Assembly: GCA_036250195.1 (NCBI GenBank)
Contig: JAVHZZ010000012.1
Coordinates: forward strand, 93,190,955-93,254,954
DNA length: 64,000 nt
DNA from: Mixophyes australis
Lineage: Eukaryota; Chordata; Amphibia; Anura; Limnodynastidae
Direction: 5' to 3'
Shown piece by piece: positions 57,401 through 64,000 of this stretch (within the stretch, counting starts at the first letter, position 1; each line of letters opens with the position of its first letter). The position numbers were made by a program, and so were the translations under genes. The notes under the pieces were generated by a model. It did not search any database and had not been told where the DNA came from. It saw nothing but the letters and a program-made list of their open reading frames with translations.

Positions 57401-60400
57401 ACAGCTCAAACACCCTTACAGTAAAGAATCCTTCCTACTGTCATGGACTTGTCTTTCTTACATTCACACCTGATGACCCCTTGTTCTCTGTATGGTCCTT
57501 GGTATGAAAAGTTCAATAGACAAATCTTTGTTTGACCCAAATCCTCGGCACATCTACACGACATGGAGATAAAGTCTGGTCTCCGTTCTGTCTGTACAGG
57601 GGATGGCATTGGCGATGTGTGTGAGGTGGATTTTGATAACGACTCAGTGGCTGACTTGTATGATGTCTGTCCCGAGAGTGCGGAGGTGACGCTCACTGAC
57701 TTCAGGGCCTATCAGACAGTCGTTCTGGATCCAGAGGGTGATGCCCAGATAGATCCAAACTGGGTGGTTCTAAACCAGGTAACGTTACCTTTGTGTTACA
57801 CATAGTATGGCTGACAAACTGCTCCAATCGTTAGTGCGCTGAGCTGTAAAGAACATTTGTGTCTTCAGGAGAGCCTAATAAAACCGACATAAGTCTATGG
57901 GCCTGCAACCGAAAAATGTTTTTGCCTTGGGTTGACTCGGATCGCCAAGGGCTCTCTCTAATGCCCTTACCTGTGCCCAAGAGCCCACGTCTGCGTGCGC
58001 AGGGCCATTAATCTTTAATATTTCATTGCAAGAGAAGGAATTTCCAATGAAGAGTAATCTGTCTTAGAAATCATAATCATTTGTGCTTGGGAGCATTAGA
58101 GGATCTCTAGTAAAATAGATGAAGCCATCTCATTTAAATGCACAATAAAACAGATGAACAGAAGTTAGAATCATTTCTGTGTATTTACCTTGTTTTAGTG
58201 CTGTTATCTGAACTCTGATATTGGGAACTAGTTTATTATATGATTTGCTTTGTATGATATCTACATTCTTTATTGTTTTATGGGTTTAAGTTGTGTTTAT
58301 CTGCTTAAGTTTCTTGTTATGTATTAACATATTTGTGGTTTACATTATATAAAAGATATGTTATTTACAGTGTGAATAAATTGTGTAATGTGGTGTAAAT
58401 ATTTCTCTGGATCTGTGCAGGGAATGGAGATTGTACAAACTATGAACAGTGATCCAGGACTGGCAGTGGGTACGTGACTTGCATCCTGTAATACAGATAT
58501 CCCATGGGTTCTTTATAATCACCAGTTATAGCCATCTCAATCTCAGCTCCTACCATACAACTGTTCTCTCATCTCCATATGGTCTTCTCCACCTATATCT
58601 CACTTACGTCTCAATCTCAGCTCCTACCATACAACTGTTCTCTCATCTCCATCTGGTCTTCTCCACCTATATCTCACTTACGTCTCAGTCTCAGCTCCTA
58701 CCATACAACTGTTCTCTCATCTCCATATGGTCTTCTCCACCTATATCTCACTTACGTCTCAGTCTCAGCTGCTACCATACAACTGTTCTCTCATCTCCAT
58801 CTGGTCTTCTCCACCTATATCTCACTTATATCTCAATCTCAGCTCCTACCATACAACTCTCATCTCCATATGGTCTTCTCCACCTATATCTCACTTACGT
58901 CTCAATCTCAGCTCCTACGATACAACTGTTCTCTCATCTCCGTATGGTCTTCTCCACCTATATCTCACTTACGTCTCAATCTCAGCTCCTACGATACAAC
59001 TGTTCTCTCATCTCCGTATGGTCTTCTCCACCTATATCTCACTTACGTCTCAATCTCAGCTCCTACGATACAACTGTTCTCTCATCTCCGTATGGTCTTC
59101 TCCACCTATATCTCACTTACGTCTTAGTCTCAGCTGCTACCATACAACTGTTCTCTCATCTCCATCTGGTCTTCTCCACCTATATCTCACTTACGTCTCA
59201 ATCTCAGCTCCTACCATACAACTCTCATCTCCATCTGGTCTTCTCCACCTATATCTCACTTACGTCTTAATCTCAGCTCCAACCAAACAACTGTTCTCTC
59301 ATCTCCATCTGGTCTTCTCCGCCTATATCTCACTTACGTCTCAATCTCAGCTCCTACCATACAACTGTTCTCTCATCTCCGTATGGTCTCCTCCACCTAT
59401 ATCTCACCTATGTCTCAATCTCAGCTGCTACCATATAACTCTCATCTCCATATGGTCTTCTCCACCTATATCTCACTTACGTCTCAGTCTCTGCCATATA
59501 GCCCTCCACTCATCTCCATATGGTCTTCTTCACCTATATCTCACTTACGCCTCAATCTCAGCTCCTACCATACAACTCTCATCTCCATATGGTCTTCTCC
59601 ACCTATATCTCACTTATATCTCAATCTCAGCTCCTACCATACAACTCTCATCTCCATATGGTCTTCTCCACCTATATCTCACTTATATCTCAATCTCAGC
59701 TGCTACCATACAACTCTACTTCATACACTCTTCTCTACTTCTCCCACACTGAAGTCTCGGTCCACTTAGTTCCATACGGTATACTCCATCTCTCCCACAC
59801 CGACTTCTCAATCCCAGATGTTTAGCCATACGCTCAGCTCCATATGGCGTTCTCCACCACTTCTCCCACACGGACGACCTAATTGCCCGATGCCAGCCCT
59901 CCACTCAGTCCATACGGTCTTCTCCACCTCTCTCCCACTCCCCTCCTCTCTCCCACTCAGATGTCTCAATCTTGAAGCACAGACTCCACTCAGTTCCTGT
60001 CATCGCTTTAGTGTTCACGAGGAAAGCTTGTATATTACAAGGAATAATTTATCGCTTACTATATGTTTTATGGATATTAGAAGTCATCTTGGACTACTAG
60101 GACTTGTATAATAACTCTCTCTAAGAACTGCTGAGTGACTTCTACTATCCATGGTAGAGAGCGCATTTATATACACTGGTGTTAGTGATGTAGATGTAGA
60201 TCTGGGTCCCAATCTATAGCGATGCCCCTACCTTCTGCCCACAGGGGTACACCGAACTATTCTCTACACACAGGTCACTATGGGATTGGGTGGTCACCAT
60301 CCCCTGATCCTGCTCGCCTCCCGGTTGGTGCTCTTAGTTATCCCCATGATGGGTGTATCCTGCCTACAATGTTAGCCTAAAGCAACAATACATATAATAT

Positions 60401-62421
60401 ATTAATATATAATATGGGCAGTGCCCCTTACCATCCTATCCCCGTACATTTCATGCTGCCCCCTGTCCCTCCTCTTTCTCCCCTGACCGCACATCTCTCC
60501 TTGCAGGTTATACGGCCTTCAACGGTGTGGACTTTGAAGGAACGTTCCACGTGAACACGGTCACGGATGACGATTACGCCGGCTTCATTTTTAGCTACCA
60601 GGACAGTGCCAGTTTTTATGTGGTAATGTGGAAACAGACGGAGCAGACGTACTGGCAGTCCACTCCTTTCCGGGCTGTGGCAGAGCCAGGCCTGCAGCTA
60701 AAGGTGAGAAGCTCTGGATGTACCACACAGTGCTGGCACGTACCTAACCAGAGGGCGCTGTCTATATAACCACCATATATTTATAATATCTAAAGTAATT
60801 TGCCCATACTCATTGCTGCCCTCCAGTGGTAGCATCCCATAATACCAAGGGTGAGGATACCACCCTTAGGTGGGAAAGTGATTACCATCTGTGGGACTCA
60901 ACTCACTTGGGTAGACCAGAATATATCCATTTAAGACTTTATTACGACAGCACAAGACATTCACAAGTTACAGGGTAAATGGTAGCATGTATACTCTAGC
61001 AGCCTCTTGCAGTCAGCACTCCAAAGTAATAATCTCTGTCTCTTTCAGATTCTTATCCTCCCCCAATATTACCACTACCGATTAGCTAGACAGTTACCAT
61101 GTCACCCAGCCTGGGATACTGGCTCACACAGACCCTGTCCTGGTAGGGTTTCCTCCAGCGGCAGCACGATGCCTGGCCCAGAGTCCTTTTCACTGATGTC
61201 TTGTACACCAGGATCCTACAAGATAGATTGAATCTATTGACATTCTGCTCTACTTATATTCCTGACTGTTTGCACAGGGAGTAGGATCAAGATGTTCCAA
61301 TCCTCCTCCTTTTAGCAGGGGTCTATCAGTGGACATTTAAATTATTTAACTGTTAGACATACTGAGCCTGATTCATTAACAAAAGTAAATAAAACAAATG
61401 AGTAACTTTGTACATTGGAGGGGGAGGTAAATGTAAAATGTGGGGACAGATTTATAGTTGGGCTACGACATGTCCCAGATCAACTTTAAAGTCAGTATAA
61501 AAATAAAGCTATGAAGTGTTTGTGCGCTACATGAAAAAGCAGCCAGTATTTTCCTTATGTGCAAAATAATAAACTAATTTGCACCCCTTACATTATAATC
61601 TGGTTTTGTCAAGGTTCAAAGTTTCTAATTTTCTTGCTTTACTTTCCCTAATGAATCAGTCCCACAGTCTCTGTTACCTTGATTATACAATGGAATGCCT
61701 TGACTGAATTAGCTATTTGGCTGGATACACTTAACAAAAGGTTACAATATTATAACAGGGAATAAAATGACACTTTGTGCTTGTGAAACATTAAGACATT
61801 TGATACATTGTATCTGCAGTGTTACAAAAGTCTGTGATAAATTTTGATACAATAACATTTATATTGATACATATTAATACATTTCCCAATGTTATTTCAG
61901 CCAGTATAGTACTGTGGAGACACATTGCACATTATCTGGAAGTTCTAACCTAATTACCTCTCAGATTACCTGTTGACCTAGAAGATTAACTTGGGCTGCA
62001 AACTAGCAATATTAGCAGGCACTCAGACATTGTACTGATTACTAACAGCCCAGATCTATGCCACACCTCATAACAATGGACAGCGGTTATGATCCTTCCA
62101 TTTGTTATGACTTTTACTTCAGTTCAATGGTTAAGTTTGATCATCTGCTCGGCACAACAGTTCCCTTCTCTATTCAGTACTCTATGGAATCAGACCGGTG
62201 CTCTCCGGTAATGTGACCTTCAGATAATTGTCCGTTCTTCACCTCCAGGCCGTGAAGTCACAGACAGGACCAGGTGAACAGCTGCGTAACGCCTTGTGGC
62301 ACACAGGACACACCGCCGACCAGGTCCGGCTGCTGTGGAAAGACCCACGAAACGTTGGCTGGAAGGACAAGACCTCGTACCGCTGGCAGCTCATGCATCG
62401 GCCTCAGGTCGGATACATCAG
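30332..62421 (+). CDS. THBS3: Thrombospondin-3 gene, 21 coding exons, 3' end outside the window
   Basis: A secreted, calcium-binding, pentameric matrix glycoprotein of the subgroup-B thrombospondins. The joined exons give 890 residues of about 956: signal peptide 1-20, N-terminal laminin-G-like domain about 24-195, a coiled-coil oligomerisation segment about 222-262 ending in the CQVC cysteine pair, four EGF-like modules about 270-460, the aspartate-rich type 3 repeats about 460-705, and most of the lectin-like C-terminal domain. There are no type 1 or procollagen modules, as expected for THBS3/4/COMP. Neighbour MTX1 and the sequence favour THBS3 over THBS4 and COMP. All exon junctions use GT/AG with consistent phase. 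The last exon(s), about 66 residues, are not found before position 64000. Introns 1, 4, 12, 15 and 19 are enlarged by tandem arrays. Confidence 0.96.
30518..35510. repeat. 55-bp minisatellite in THBS3 intron 1, about 90 copies
   Basis: Head-to-tail 55-bp units, core ATATCAGTAGGGATCGTAGC, TCCATCACTGGCTGCATCCT, CCTGAGCTTCTCACC. Common variants are GATCATAGC, CCCTCACTG, TCTCCATATC and CATCCTGCTG. A rare pair of variants (AGTAAGGATCGTAGGTCCCT) recurs at 32251 and 33241, and the CCCTTACTGACTGC variant at 32581 and 33571. Both are exactly 990 bp apart, so 18 units were duplicated as a block. The array begins only about 110 bases after the exon 1 donor. Confidence 0.95.
35683..36156. mobile_element. 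Dispersed frog-type repeat inserted at the edge of the 29-bp array
   Basis: Starts ATTATTATTATTATCGTTTA then TTTGTAAGGCGCCACAAGG, contains GGGGGCCCTGCTCATACGAG CTTACATCC and ends near AGTGGGAAGAGGTGATCAG. Its start resembles the 3' edge of the LINE at 24405-24450, suggesting a LINE 3' end or a SINE that uses it. It separates a lone 29-bp repeat copy (about 35649-35682) from the main array. A G run sits at 35858-35872. Family not identified. Confidence 0.6.
36157..37376. repeat. 29-bp minisatellite in THBS3 intron 1, about 42 copies
   Basis: Units GGACCTATAGGTTATAGATA then ACGCCGGTA, with variants GTCGGT, GCTGGT, GCCTGT and GGGTATAG. The centre (36860-37290) is more uniform than either end. 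One extra divergent copy lies at about 35649-35682, on the far side of an inserted dispersed repeat. Confidence 0.93.
37377..38212. other. THBS3 intron 1, unique 3' part
   Basis: Unique sequence leading to the exon 2 acceptor. Nothing recognised. Short open frames on the minus strand (near 37560 and 37812) have no recognisable product. Confidence 0.45.
38213..38419 (+). CDS. THBS3: THBS3 exon 2 (N-terminal laminin-G-like domain)
   Basis: Encodes [40 protein letters not shown] and [12 protein letters not shown], residues about 27-95. The LSTxRLPxKxGGVLFGxYS pattern is the start of the thrombospondin N-terminal domain. Acceptor CTCCGCAG, donor GTGAGT. Confidence 0.95.
38505..38761 (+). CDS. 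THBS3: THBS3 exon 3 (N-terminal domain)
   Basis: Encodes [20 protein letters not shown] through [18 protein letters not shown] and HKAYQRVQ, residues 96-181. It includes the conserved YVDC cysteine. The donor is GTACTA after CAG. Reading through would stop within four codons, which supports the exon end. Confidence 0.95.
38882..38984 (+). CDS. THBS3: THBS3 exon 4
   Basis: Encodes [20 protein letters not shown] then [14 protein letters not shown], residues 182-215, the end of the N-terminal domain with its conserved SECPFQ cysteine. Donor GTACAG. Confidence 0.95.
38985..39475. other. THBS3 intron 4, unique 5' part
   Basis: About 490 bases between exon 4 and the 22-bp array, with no recognised feature. 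Confidence 0.45.
39476..48356. repeat. 22-bp minisatellite in THBS3 intron 4, 8.9 kb, about 400 copies
   Basis: Units such as GGGGTGACGCGGAGGACAGAGA and GAGTGATGCGGAGGTCAGGCA; 22 bp is the commonest length, with insertions such as AGGAGGAGTGATG. There are strong higher-order duplications. The segment 44532-46170 recurs almost without change at 46354-47992 (offset 1822 bp). An older block around 39850-40400 recurs at 41254-41800 (offset 1404 bp). The plus strand, which is the THBS3 sense strand, is G-rich. The minus-strand open frames of 64-215 codons, two of which are identical pairs, come from this array and its duplication. Confidence 0.95.
48533..48559 (+). CDS. THBS3: THBS3 exon 5 (27-base microexon)
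   Basis: Encodes VNGVVNSIL and the first base of a glycine codon, at the start of the coiled-coil region (residues about 216-224). Acceptor CCTGACAG, donor GTAAGT. Phase 1 on both sides. It is only 176 bases after the end of a 8.9-kb array. An exon this size is expected in this gene family between the N-terminal domain and the coiled coil. Confidence 0.9.
48798..48880 (+). CDS. THBS3: THBS3 exon 6 (coiled coil)
   Basis: Encodes [20 protein letters not shown] then LREDIRDQ, residues 225-252, with heptad-spaced leucine, isoleucine and valine. This is the pentamerisation coiled coil of subgroup-B thrombospondins. Acceptor GGCAG, donor GTGAGG. Confidence 0.94.
49049..49100 (+). CDS. THBS3: THBS3 exon 7 (coiled-coil end, CQVC)
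   Basis: Encodes [17 protein letters not shown], residues 253-269. The CxxC pair forms the inter-chain disulfides in this family. Acceptor GGACAG, donor GTAAGT. Confidence 0.95.
49135..49430. repeat. Short 55-bp tandem repeat in THBS3 intron 7, about 5 copies
   Basis: Units contain CCCCTCCCACAGCAGGGTGA, CACAGACAGGGTGGAGCTAT and GAGACATGGG, with point differences between copies. It fills most of the 379-bp intron. Unrelated in sequence to the 55-bp array of intron 1. Confidence 0.85.
49480..49628 (+). CDS. THBS3: THBS3 exon 8 (EGF-like 1)
   Basis: Encodes residues about 270-319: [20 protein letters not shown], then [20 protein letters not shown] and [10 protein letters not shown]. The NGT sequon is a probable N-glycosylation site. 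Acceptor CCCGCAG, donor GTATTG. Confidence 0.96.
49711..49851 (+). CDS. THBS3: THBS3 exon 9 (EGF-like 2)
   Basis: Encodes 47 residues, [20 protein letters not shown], then [20 protein letters not shown] and YAKASKQ. Acceptor CTTGTAG, donor GTAAGA, phase 0 at both ends. Confidence 0.96.
49975..50052 (+). CDS. THBS3: THBS3 exon 10 (calcium-binding EGF-like 3, first half)
   Basis: Encodes [20 protein letters not shown] then ICTNTV. DIDECND is a calcium-binding EGF signature. Acceptor TTCCAG, donor GTAAGA. Confidence 0.96.
50136..50288 (+). CDS. THBS3: THBS3 exon 11 (EGF-like 3/4)
   Basis: Encodes [40 protein letters not shown] and [11 protein letters not shown], residues 393-443. It contains a second possible sequon (NQS). 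Acceptor GTCTAG, donor GTAAGA. Confidence 0.96.
50451..50561 (+). CDS. THBS3: THBS3 exon 12 (end of EGF-like 4, start of type 3 repeats)
   Basis: Encodes [20 protein letters not shown] then [17 protein letters not shown], residues 444-480. Acceptor TTCACAG. The donor GTTCGA is a poor match beyond GT but is placed exactly where the family requires. Confidence 0.95.
50830..52225. repeat. 25-bp minisatellite in THBS3 intron 12, split by a short transposon
   Basis: Units GTAGAGAGGTGGTCTCTTGG then TTTAG, about 45 copies. The middle (50930-51630) is uniform, while both ends (TCTCTAGATTTAGGTAGAAA type) are divergent, as expected if the centre is expanding. Sequence at 51887-52132 is not array but an inserted short inverted-repeat element, with array units resuming beyond it. 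Confidence 0.93.
51887..52132. mobile_element. Short inverted-repeat DNA transposon (MITE), copy 1
   Basis: The ends are inverted repeats: GCCTGATTCATTAAGGAAAG at the left and its near complement CTTTCCTTAATGAATCAGGC at the right, with imperfect pairing continuing about 35 bases inward. The interior has no coding capacity and includes AAAATGTGGGGACAGATTTA. A second copy is at 61366-61661. Superfamily not determined, because no clear target duplication could be read. Confidence 0.8.
52369..52476 (+). CDS. THBS3: THBS3 exon 13 (type 3 repeats)
   Basis: Encodes [36 protein letters not shown], residues 481-516. The aspartate-rich DxDxDGxxDxCD pattern is the calcium-binding type 3 repeat. Acceptor CTCACAG, donor GTCATT. 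Confidence 0.96.
52747..52974. mobile_element. PIF/Harbinger-like MITE with TAA target duplication
   Basis: A 228-bp element flanked by TAA on both sides (52744-52746 and 52975-52977). Its ends are inverted: GGCCTCATACCCACTGG at the left and CCAGTGGGTATAAGCTC at the right. A three-base TAA duplication with short GG/GA-starting ends is typical of PIF/Harbinger elements. It carries no transposase. Superfamily is inferred. Confidence 0.7.
52978..53789. other. THBS3 intron 13, unassigned sequence
   Basis: Unique AT-rich sequence between the MITE and the gypsy fragments. It could be further decayed retrotransposon, but no motif was recognised. Confidence 0.35.
53790..54900 (+). mobile_element. 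Decayed Ty3/gypsy pol fragments in THBS3 intron 13
   Basis: At about 53811-54060 the plus strand resembles the zinc-binding N-terminus of a gypsy integrase: LLVPH, then a histidine-bearing WGxxxGAEHT block, [16 protein letters not shown] and LPITDKPF (roughly the HHCC and linker order). A HQYVLVV-like integrase core start follows at about 54088 in another frame. At about 54686-54900 there is a reverse-transcriptase start: [29 protein letters not shown]. Stops and frameshifts break every part. The integrase lies upstream of the reverse transcriptase, the reverse of the normal pol order, so these are rearranged or two separate fragments. Confidence 0.65.
55153..55312 (+). CDS. THBS3: THBS3 exon 14 (type 3 repeats)
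   Basis: Encodes [40 protein letters not shown] and [13 protein letters not shown], residues 517-569. Acceptor CGTGCAG, donor GTGAGT. Confidence 0.96.
55525..55643 (+). CDS. THBS3: THBS3 exon 15 (type 3 repeats)
   Basis: Encodes [40 protein letters not shown], residues about 570-609. Acceptor ATGTAG, donor GTAATG. Confidence 0.95.
55690..56190. repeat. 148-bp tandem repeat in THBS3 intron 15, three copies and a part
   Basis: Units share CTCTGTGCTGCTGGGGACCC, CCACTATATAACTCTCAGTC and CACATCATGTCACTGCCCCT. Copies start at about 55731, 55879, 56024 and a truncated one at 56172, so the period is 145-148 bp. It fills nearly all of the intron. The plus-strand open frames within it are repeat by-products. 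Confidence 0.88.
56274..56326 (+). CDS. THBS3: THBS3 exon 16 (type 3 repeats)
   Basis: Encodes [17 protein letters not shown] and two bases of the next codon, residues 610-626. Acceptor TCTCTAG, donor GTATGT. Confidence 0.95.
56742..56935 (+). CDS. THBS3: THBS3 exon 17 (type 3 repeats)
   Basis: Encodes [60 protein letters not shown] and QKDTD, residues about 627-691. The IPDYxPPGPDNC junction is typical of the family. No RGD is present. Acceptor TTCCTCAG, donor GTAAGT. Confidence 0.96.
56936..57599. other. THBS3 intron 17
   Basis: Unique intron sequence; no repeat, element or exon recognised. Confidence 0.5.
57600..57778 (+). CDS. THBS3: THBS3 exon 18 (last type 3 repeat, start of C-terminal domain)
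   Basis: Encodes [60 protein letters not shown], residues 692-751. The segment from FRAYQT onward begins the lectin-like C-terminal domain. Acceptor TGTACAG, donor GTAACG. Confidence 0.96.
57779..58420. other. THBS3 intron 18
   Basis: Unique AT-rich intron sequence with no recognised feature. Confidence 0.5.
58421..58469 (+). CDS. THBS3: THBS3 exon 19
   Basis: A 49-base exon encoding [16 protein letters not shown], residues about 752-767, a near-invariant thrombospondin C-terminal segment. Acceptor TGTGCAG, donor GTACGT. Confidence 0.96.
58535..59760. repeat. 74-bp minisatellite in THBS3 intron 19, about 17 copies
   Basis: Units CAATCTCAGCTCCTACCATA, CAACTGTTCTCTCATCTCCA, TATGGTCTTCTCCACCTATA, TCTCACTTACGTCT. 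Shorter 69-bp units lack the GTTCT. The last units (after about 59700) decay into CTTCTCCCACACTGAAG sequence. The plus-strand frames of 128-341 codons here are by-products. Confidence 0.93.
59761..60506. other. THBS3 intron 19, 3' part
   Basis: Sequence beyond the 74-bp array; the first 200 bases look like eroded units, and the rest is unique with no recognised feature. Confidence 0.45.
60507..60703 (+). CDS. THBS3: THBS3 exon 20 (lectin-like C-terminal domain)
   Basis: Encodes [60 protein letters not shown] and PGLQLK, residues about 768-833. Acceptor CTTGCAG, donor GTGAGA. Confidence 0.97.
60704..61365. other. THBS3 intron 20, 5' part
   Basis: Unique intron sequence with no recognised feature. 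Confidence 0.45.
61366..61661. mobile_element. Short inverted-repeat DNA transposon (MITE), copy 2
   Basis: Begins GCCTGATTCATTAACAAAAG and ends ACTTTCCCTAATGAATCAGT, with the same interior TGTGGGGACAGATTTATAGT and GGGGAGGTAAATG.. sequence as the copy at 51887-52132. It is about 50 bases longer in the middle and its end repeats are more diverged, so it is probably older or from a different subfamily. Confidence 0.75.
61662..62248. other. THBS3 intron 20, 3' part
   Basis: AT-rich unique sequence up to the exon 21 acceptor; no element recognised. Confidence 0.45.
62249..62421 (+). CDS. THBS3: THBS3 exon 21 (lectin-like C-terminal domain), last exon in the window
   Basis: Encodes [57 protein letters not shown] and two bases of an arginine codon, residues 834-890. 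Acceptor CCTCCAG, donor GTCAGC. The family continues with a segment starting VKLYEG, which is absent from 62422-64000, so the gene continues to the right. Confidence 0.96.
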
Positions 62422-63202
62422 GTCAGCAGAGACTGGAAACTGCAAACTTATATACGTGCAGATGAGAATATGATAGTAAATAACGTTTCTGGGGGGAGAA
62501 GGGTTAATCCACGGCTTCCTGTCCCTCCTCCAGCATGTAAACCGGGGTACAACAGGGATTATAAACATGGGAACACATTAATACATTTGAAAGTACTTTT
62601 CTGTAGAGATTATATCTGGGGTACATGTGTGGGGGGTGGGATGTTATAACTGGGGGTTACCTCCGGCTCGTCCATACAGCTATTCATCACTCTGATGTTA
62701 TGGATTGAAGAGCTTACAATCTAATACTTTAGGCAGATTTCTTCTGCCCCTCACCCCATCTTTCGGCCACACTCTGGCTGGGAGTGATGGAGCCAGTGAG
62801 GAGTTAACTTCCCCTATTCACCCCTTAAATACCCTGGGGAGGGGGGGCCCTTTTCTTGTTTACTGAGGCGATGAGATCAGCGGGGAGCGGGCGGCCGAGT
62901 CACCCCAGCAACACAATCCGTGTCAGGAATGCCGGGACTGCGGTGAGAGAGAGAGACTGCCTTTCATATGGAAAGTGGCAGAACAATACCCGGCTTCTGG
63001 GAACTGGACTGTCCTGTGTTACTGAGGGTGGCCCCCCGCTGTGCTTCCCAATTATTACCCCAGGCCCCTCCCTGCCAGGGGTGAGGTCATAGGATGGAAC
63101 AGCTGGGCCTATAACCAGATACTGACACAAGCAGCGCTGGATCTATGAAGGGTTAGGGTCAGTTACAGACATCCAAGTAACCCTGCTGCATTAATAGATA
63201 GT
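62422..63202. other. THBS3 intron 21, unique part
   Basis: No exon, array or known element seen. Small open frames on both strands are not recognisable. Confidence 0.45.
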
Positions 63203-63393
63203 ATTTTATTTATTATTTAATAGTTATTATTTATATAGCACTTACATATTACGCAGCGCTGTACAGATAATATCTATCAATCACATCAGTCTCTGCCCCA
63301 GTGGAGCTTGCAATCTATGATTCTGAGACATACACTCTGGGGTTAATGTCTTCAGAGGCCAAGTAACATACCAGACCAAGCGGAGGAAACCCA
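63203..63393. mobile_element. Dispersed repeat fragment (TTATTTATATAGCAC type)
   Basis: Contains TTATTATTTATATAGCACTT, GCGCTGTACAGATAAT, GTGGAGCTTGCAATCTA and GCGGAGGAAACCCA. This arrangement is very common in frog genomes as a truncated retrotransposon-derived repeat. The family is not identified from the sequence alone. Confidence 0.5.
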
Positions 63394-63540
63394 CAATGGT
63401 GCAGTGGTCAGCACTATCTATCTACCTATGTATCGGGTGGTGCAGTGGTCAATATTTTATATATCTATAGTGGTGCAGGGGTCAGCATTGAATAATTACA
63501 GCAATGGAGTCATATGTACAATTATACATACTGGAAGGTT

Positions 63541-63566
63541 AACAGATAGATGGATAGATAGATATG

Positions 63567-63599
<33 letters not shown>

Positions 63600-64000
63600 T
63601 GAGATAGATAGATAGATATGAGATAGATATGGAATATATAGATAGATAGATAGATATTAGATAGACAGATAGATAGATATGAGATAGATATGGGATAGAT
63701 AGATATGAGATAGATATGAGATAGATATGAGATAGATATGAGATAGATATGGAATAGATAGATAGATATGAGATAGATAGATAGATATTAGATAGATCGA
63801 TAGATAGATAGATATCAGATAAATATGATATATATAGTTATGATATATATAGATATGATATAGATAGATATCAGATATATATGATATATATAGATATGAT
63901 ATAGATAGATAGATAGATAGATATCAGATAAATATGATATATATAGATATGATATAGATAGATAGATAGATAGATATGAGATAGATAGATAGATATCAGA
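63541..64000. repeat. Compound GATA microsatellite, running off the right edge
   Basis: Long runs of AGAT interrupted by ATGAGATAGAT, ATGGAATAG and ATCAGATAAATATGATATAT units. The interrupting pattern itself repeats with periods of about 12-40 bases. It lies in THBS3 intron 21. Confidence 0.93.

Noticed and set aside
30332..62421. The thrombospondin gene could be THBS4 or COMP
   Set aside because: The neighbour is MTX1 and not MTX3, and exon sequences such as the coiled-coil IMECQVC segment and EGF modules fit THBS3 best from recall. A tree would settle it.
62422..64000. Search for the final THBS3 exon(s) (VKLYEG... to the stop)
   Set aside because: No acceptor followed by the expected residues was found in any plus-strand frame, so the last exon or exons must lie to the right of the window.

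Overview
This is nuclear DNA from a vertebrate, most likely a frog. The window holds the conserved divergent gene pair MTX1 (metaxin-1, minus strand, complete) and THBS3 (thrombospondin-3, plus strand, missing only its last exon or exons beyond the right edge). Both genes were reconstructed exon by exon from protein similarity, GT/AG splice sites and consistent codon phase. The frog assignment is an inference from the intron-rich gene structure, the dispersed-repeat style (3'-end repeats resembling TTATTTATAAGGCGCCACA, a CR1/L2-like LINE, short inverted-repeat elements) and the abundance of minisatellites. No species can be named.

Layout. 1-1850: flank with a decayed LINE piece and a purine-rich repeat. 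1853-15170: MTX1, eight coding exons giving 320 residues, with its last intron carrying a 90-bp repeat array and its first intron carrying a 31-bp array (2.6 kb) and a CT-rich array (4.4 kb). 15171-30331: the intergenic space between the two start codons, filled by a 60/63-bp array (8.9 kb), a broken CR1/L2-like LINE, a 116-bp inverted repeat and a 28-bp array (2 kb). 30332-62421: THBS3, 21 coding exons giving 890 of about 956 expected residues. Its introns hold arrays of 55 bp (5 kb), 29 bp (1.2 kb), 22 bp (8.9 kb), 55 bp (short), 25 bp, 148 bp and 74 bp, plus short DNA transposons and a decayed Ty3/gypsy fragment. 63541-64000: a GATA microsatellite.

Functionally the two genes are unrelated. 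Metaxin-1 is an outer mitochondrial membrane protein of the import/SAM machinery, and thrombospondin-3 is a secreted, calcium-binding pentameric matrix protein. They are neighbours because the divergent arrangement is ancestral. What is unusual is that about 60% of the window is tandem repeat of more than ten unrelated unit types, several with large internal duplications. Nearly all long open reading frames in the window are by-products of these arrays and not genes. I found no prokaryote-like system and no convincing new gene. The most interesting items are the open reading frame that runs in frame through the 60/63-bp array into the MTX1 start codon, the compressed MTX1 promoter between two arrays, and the higher-order duplications in the arrays.
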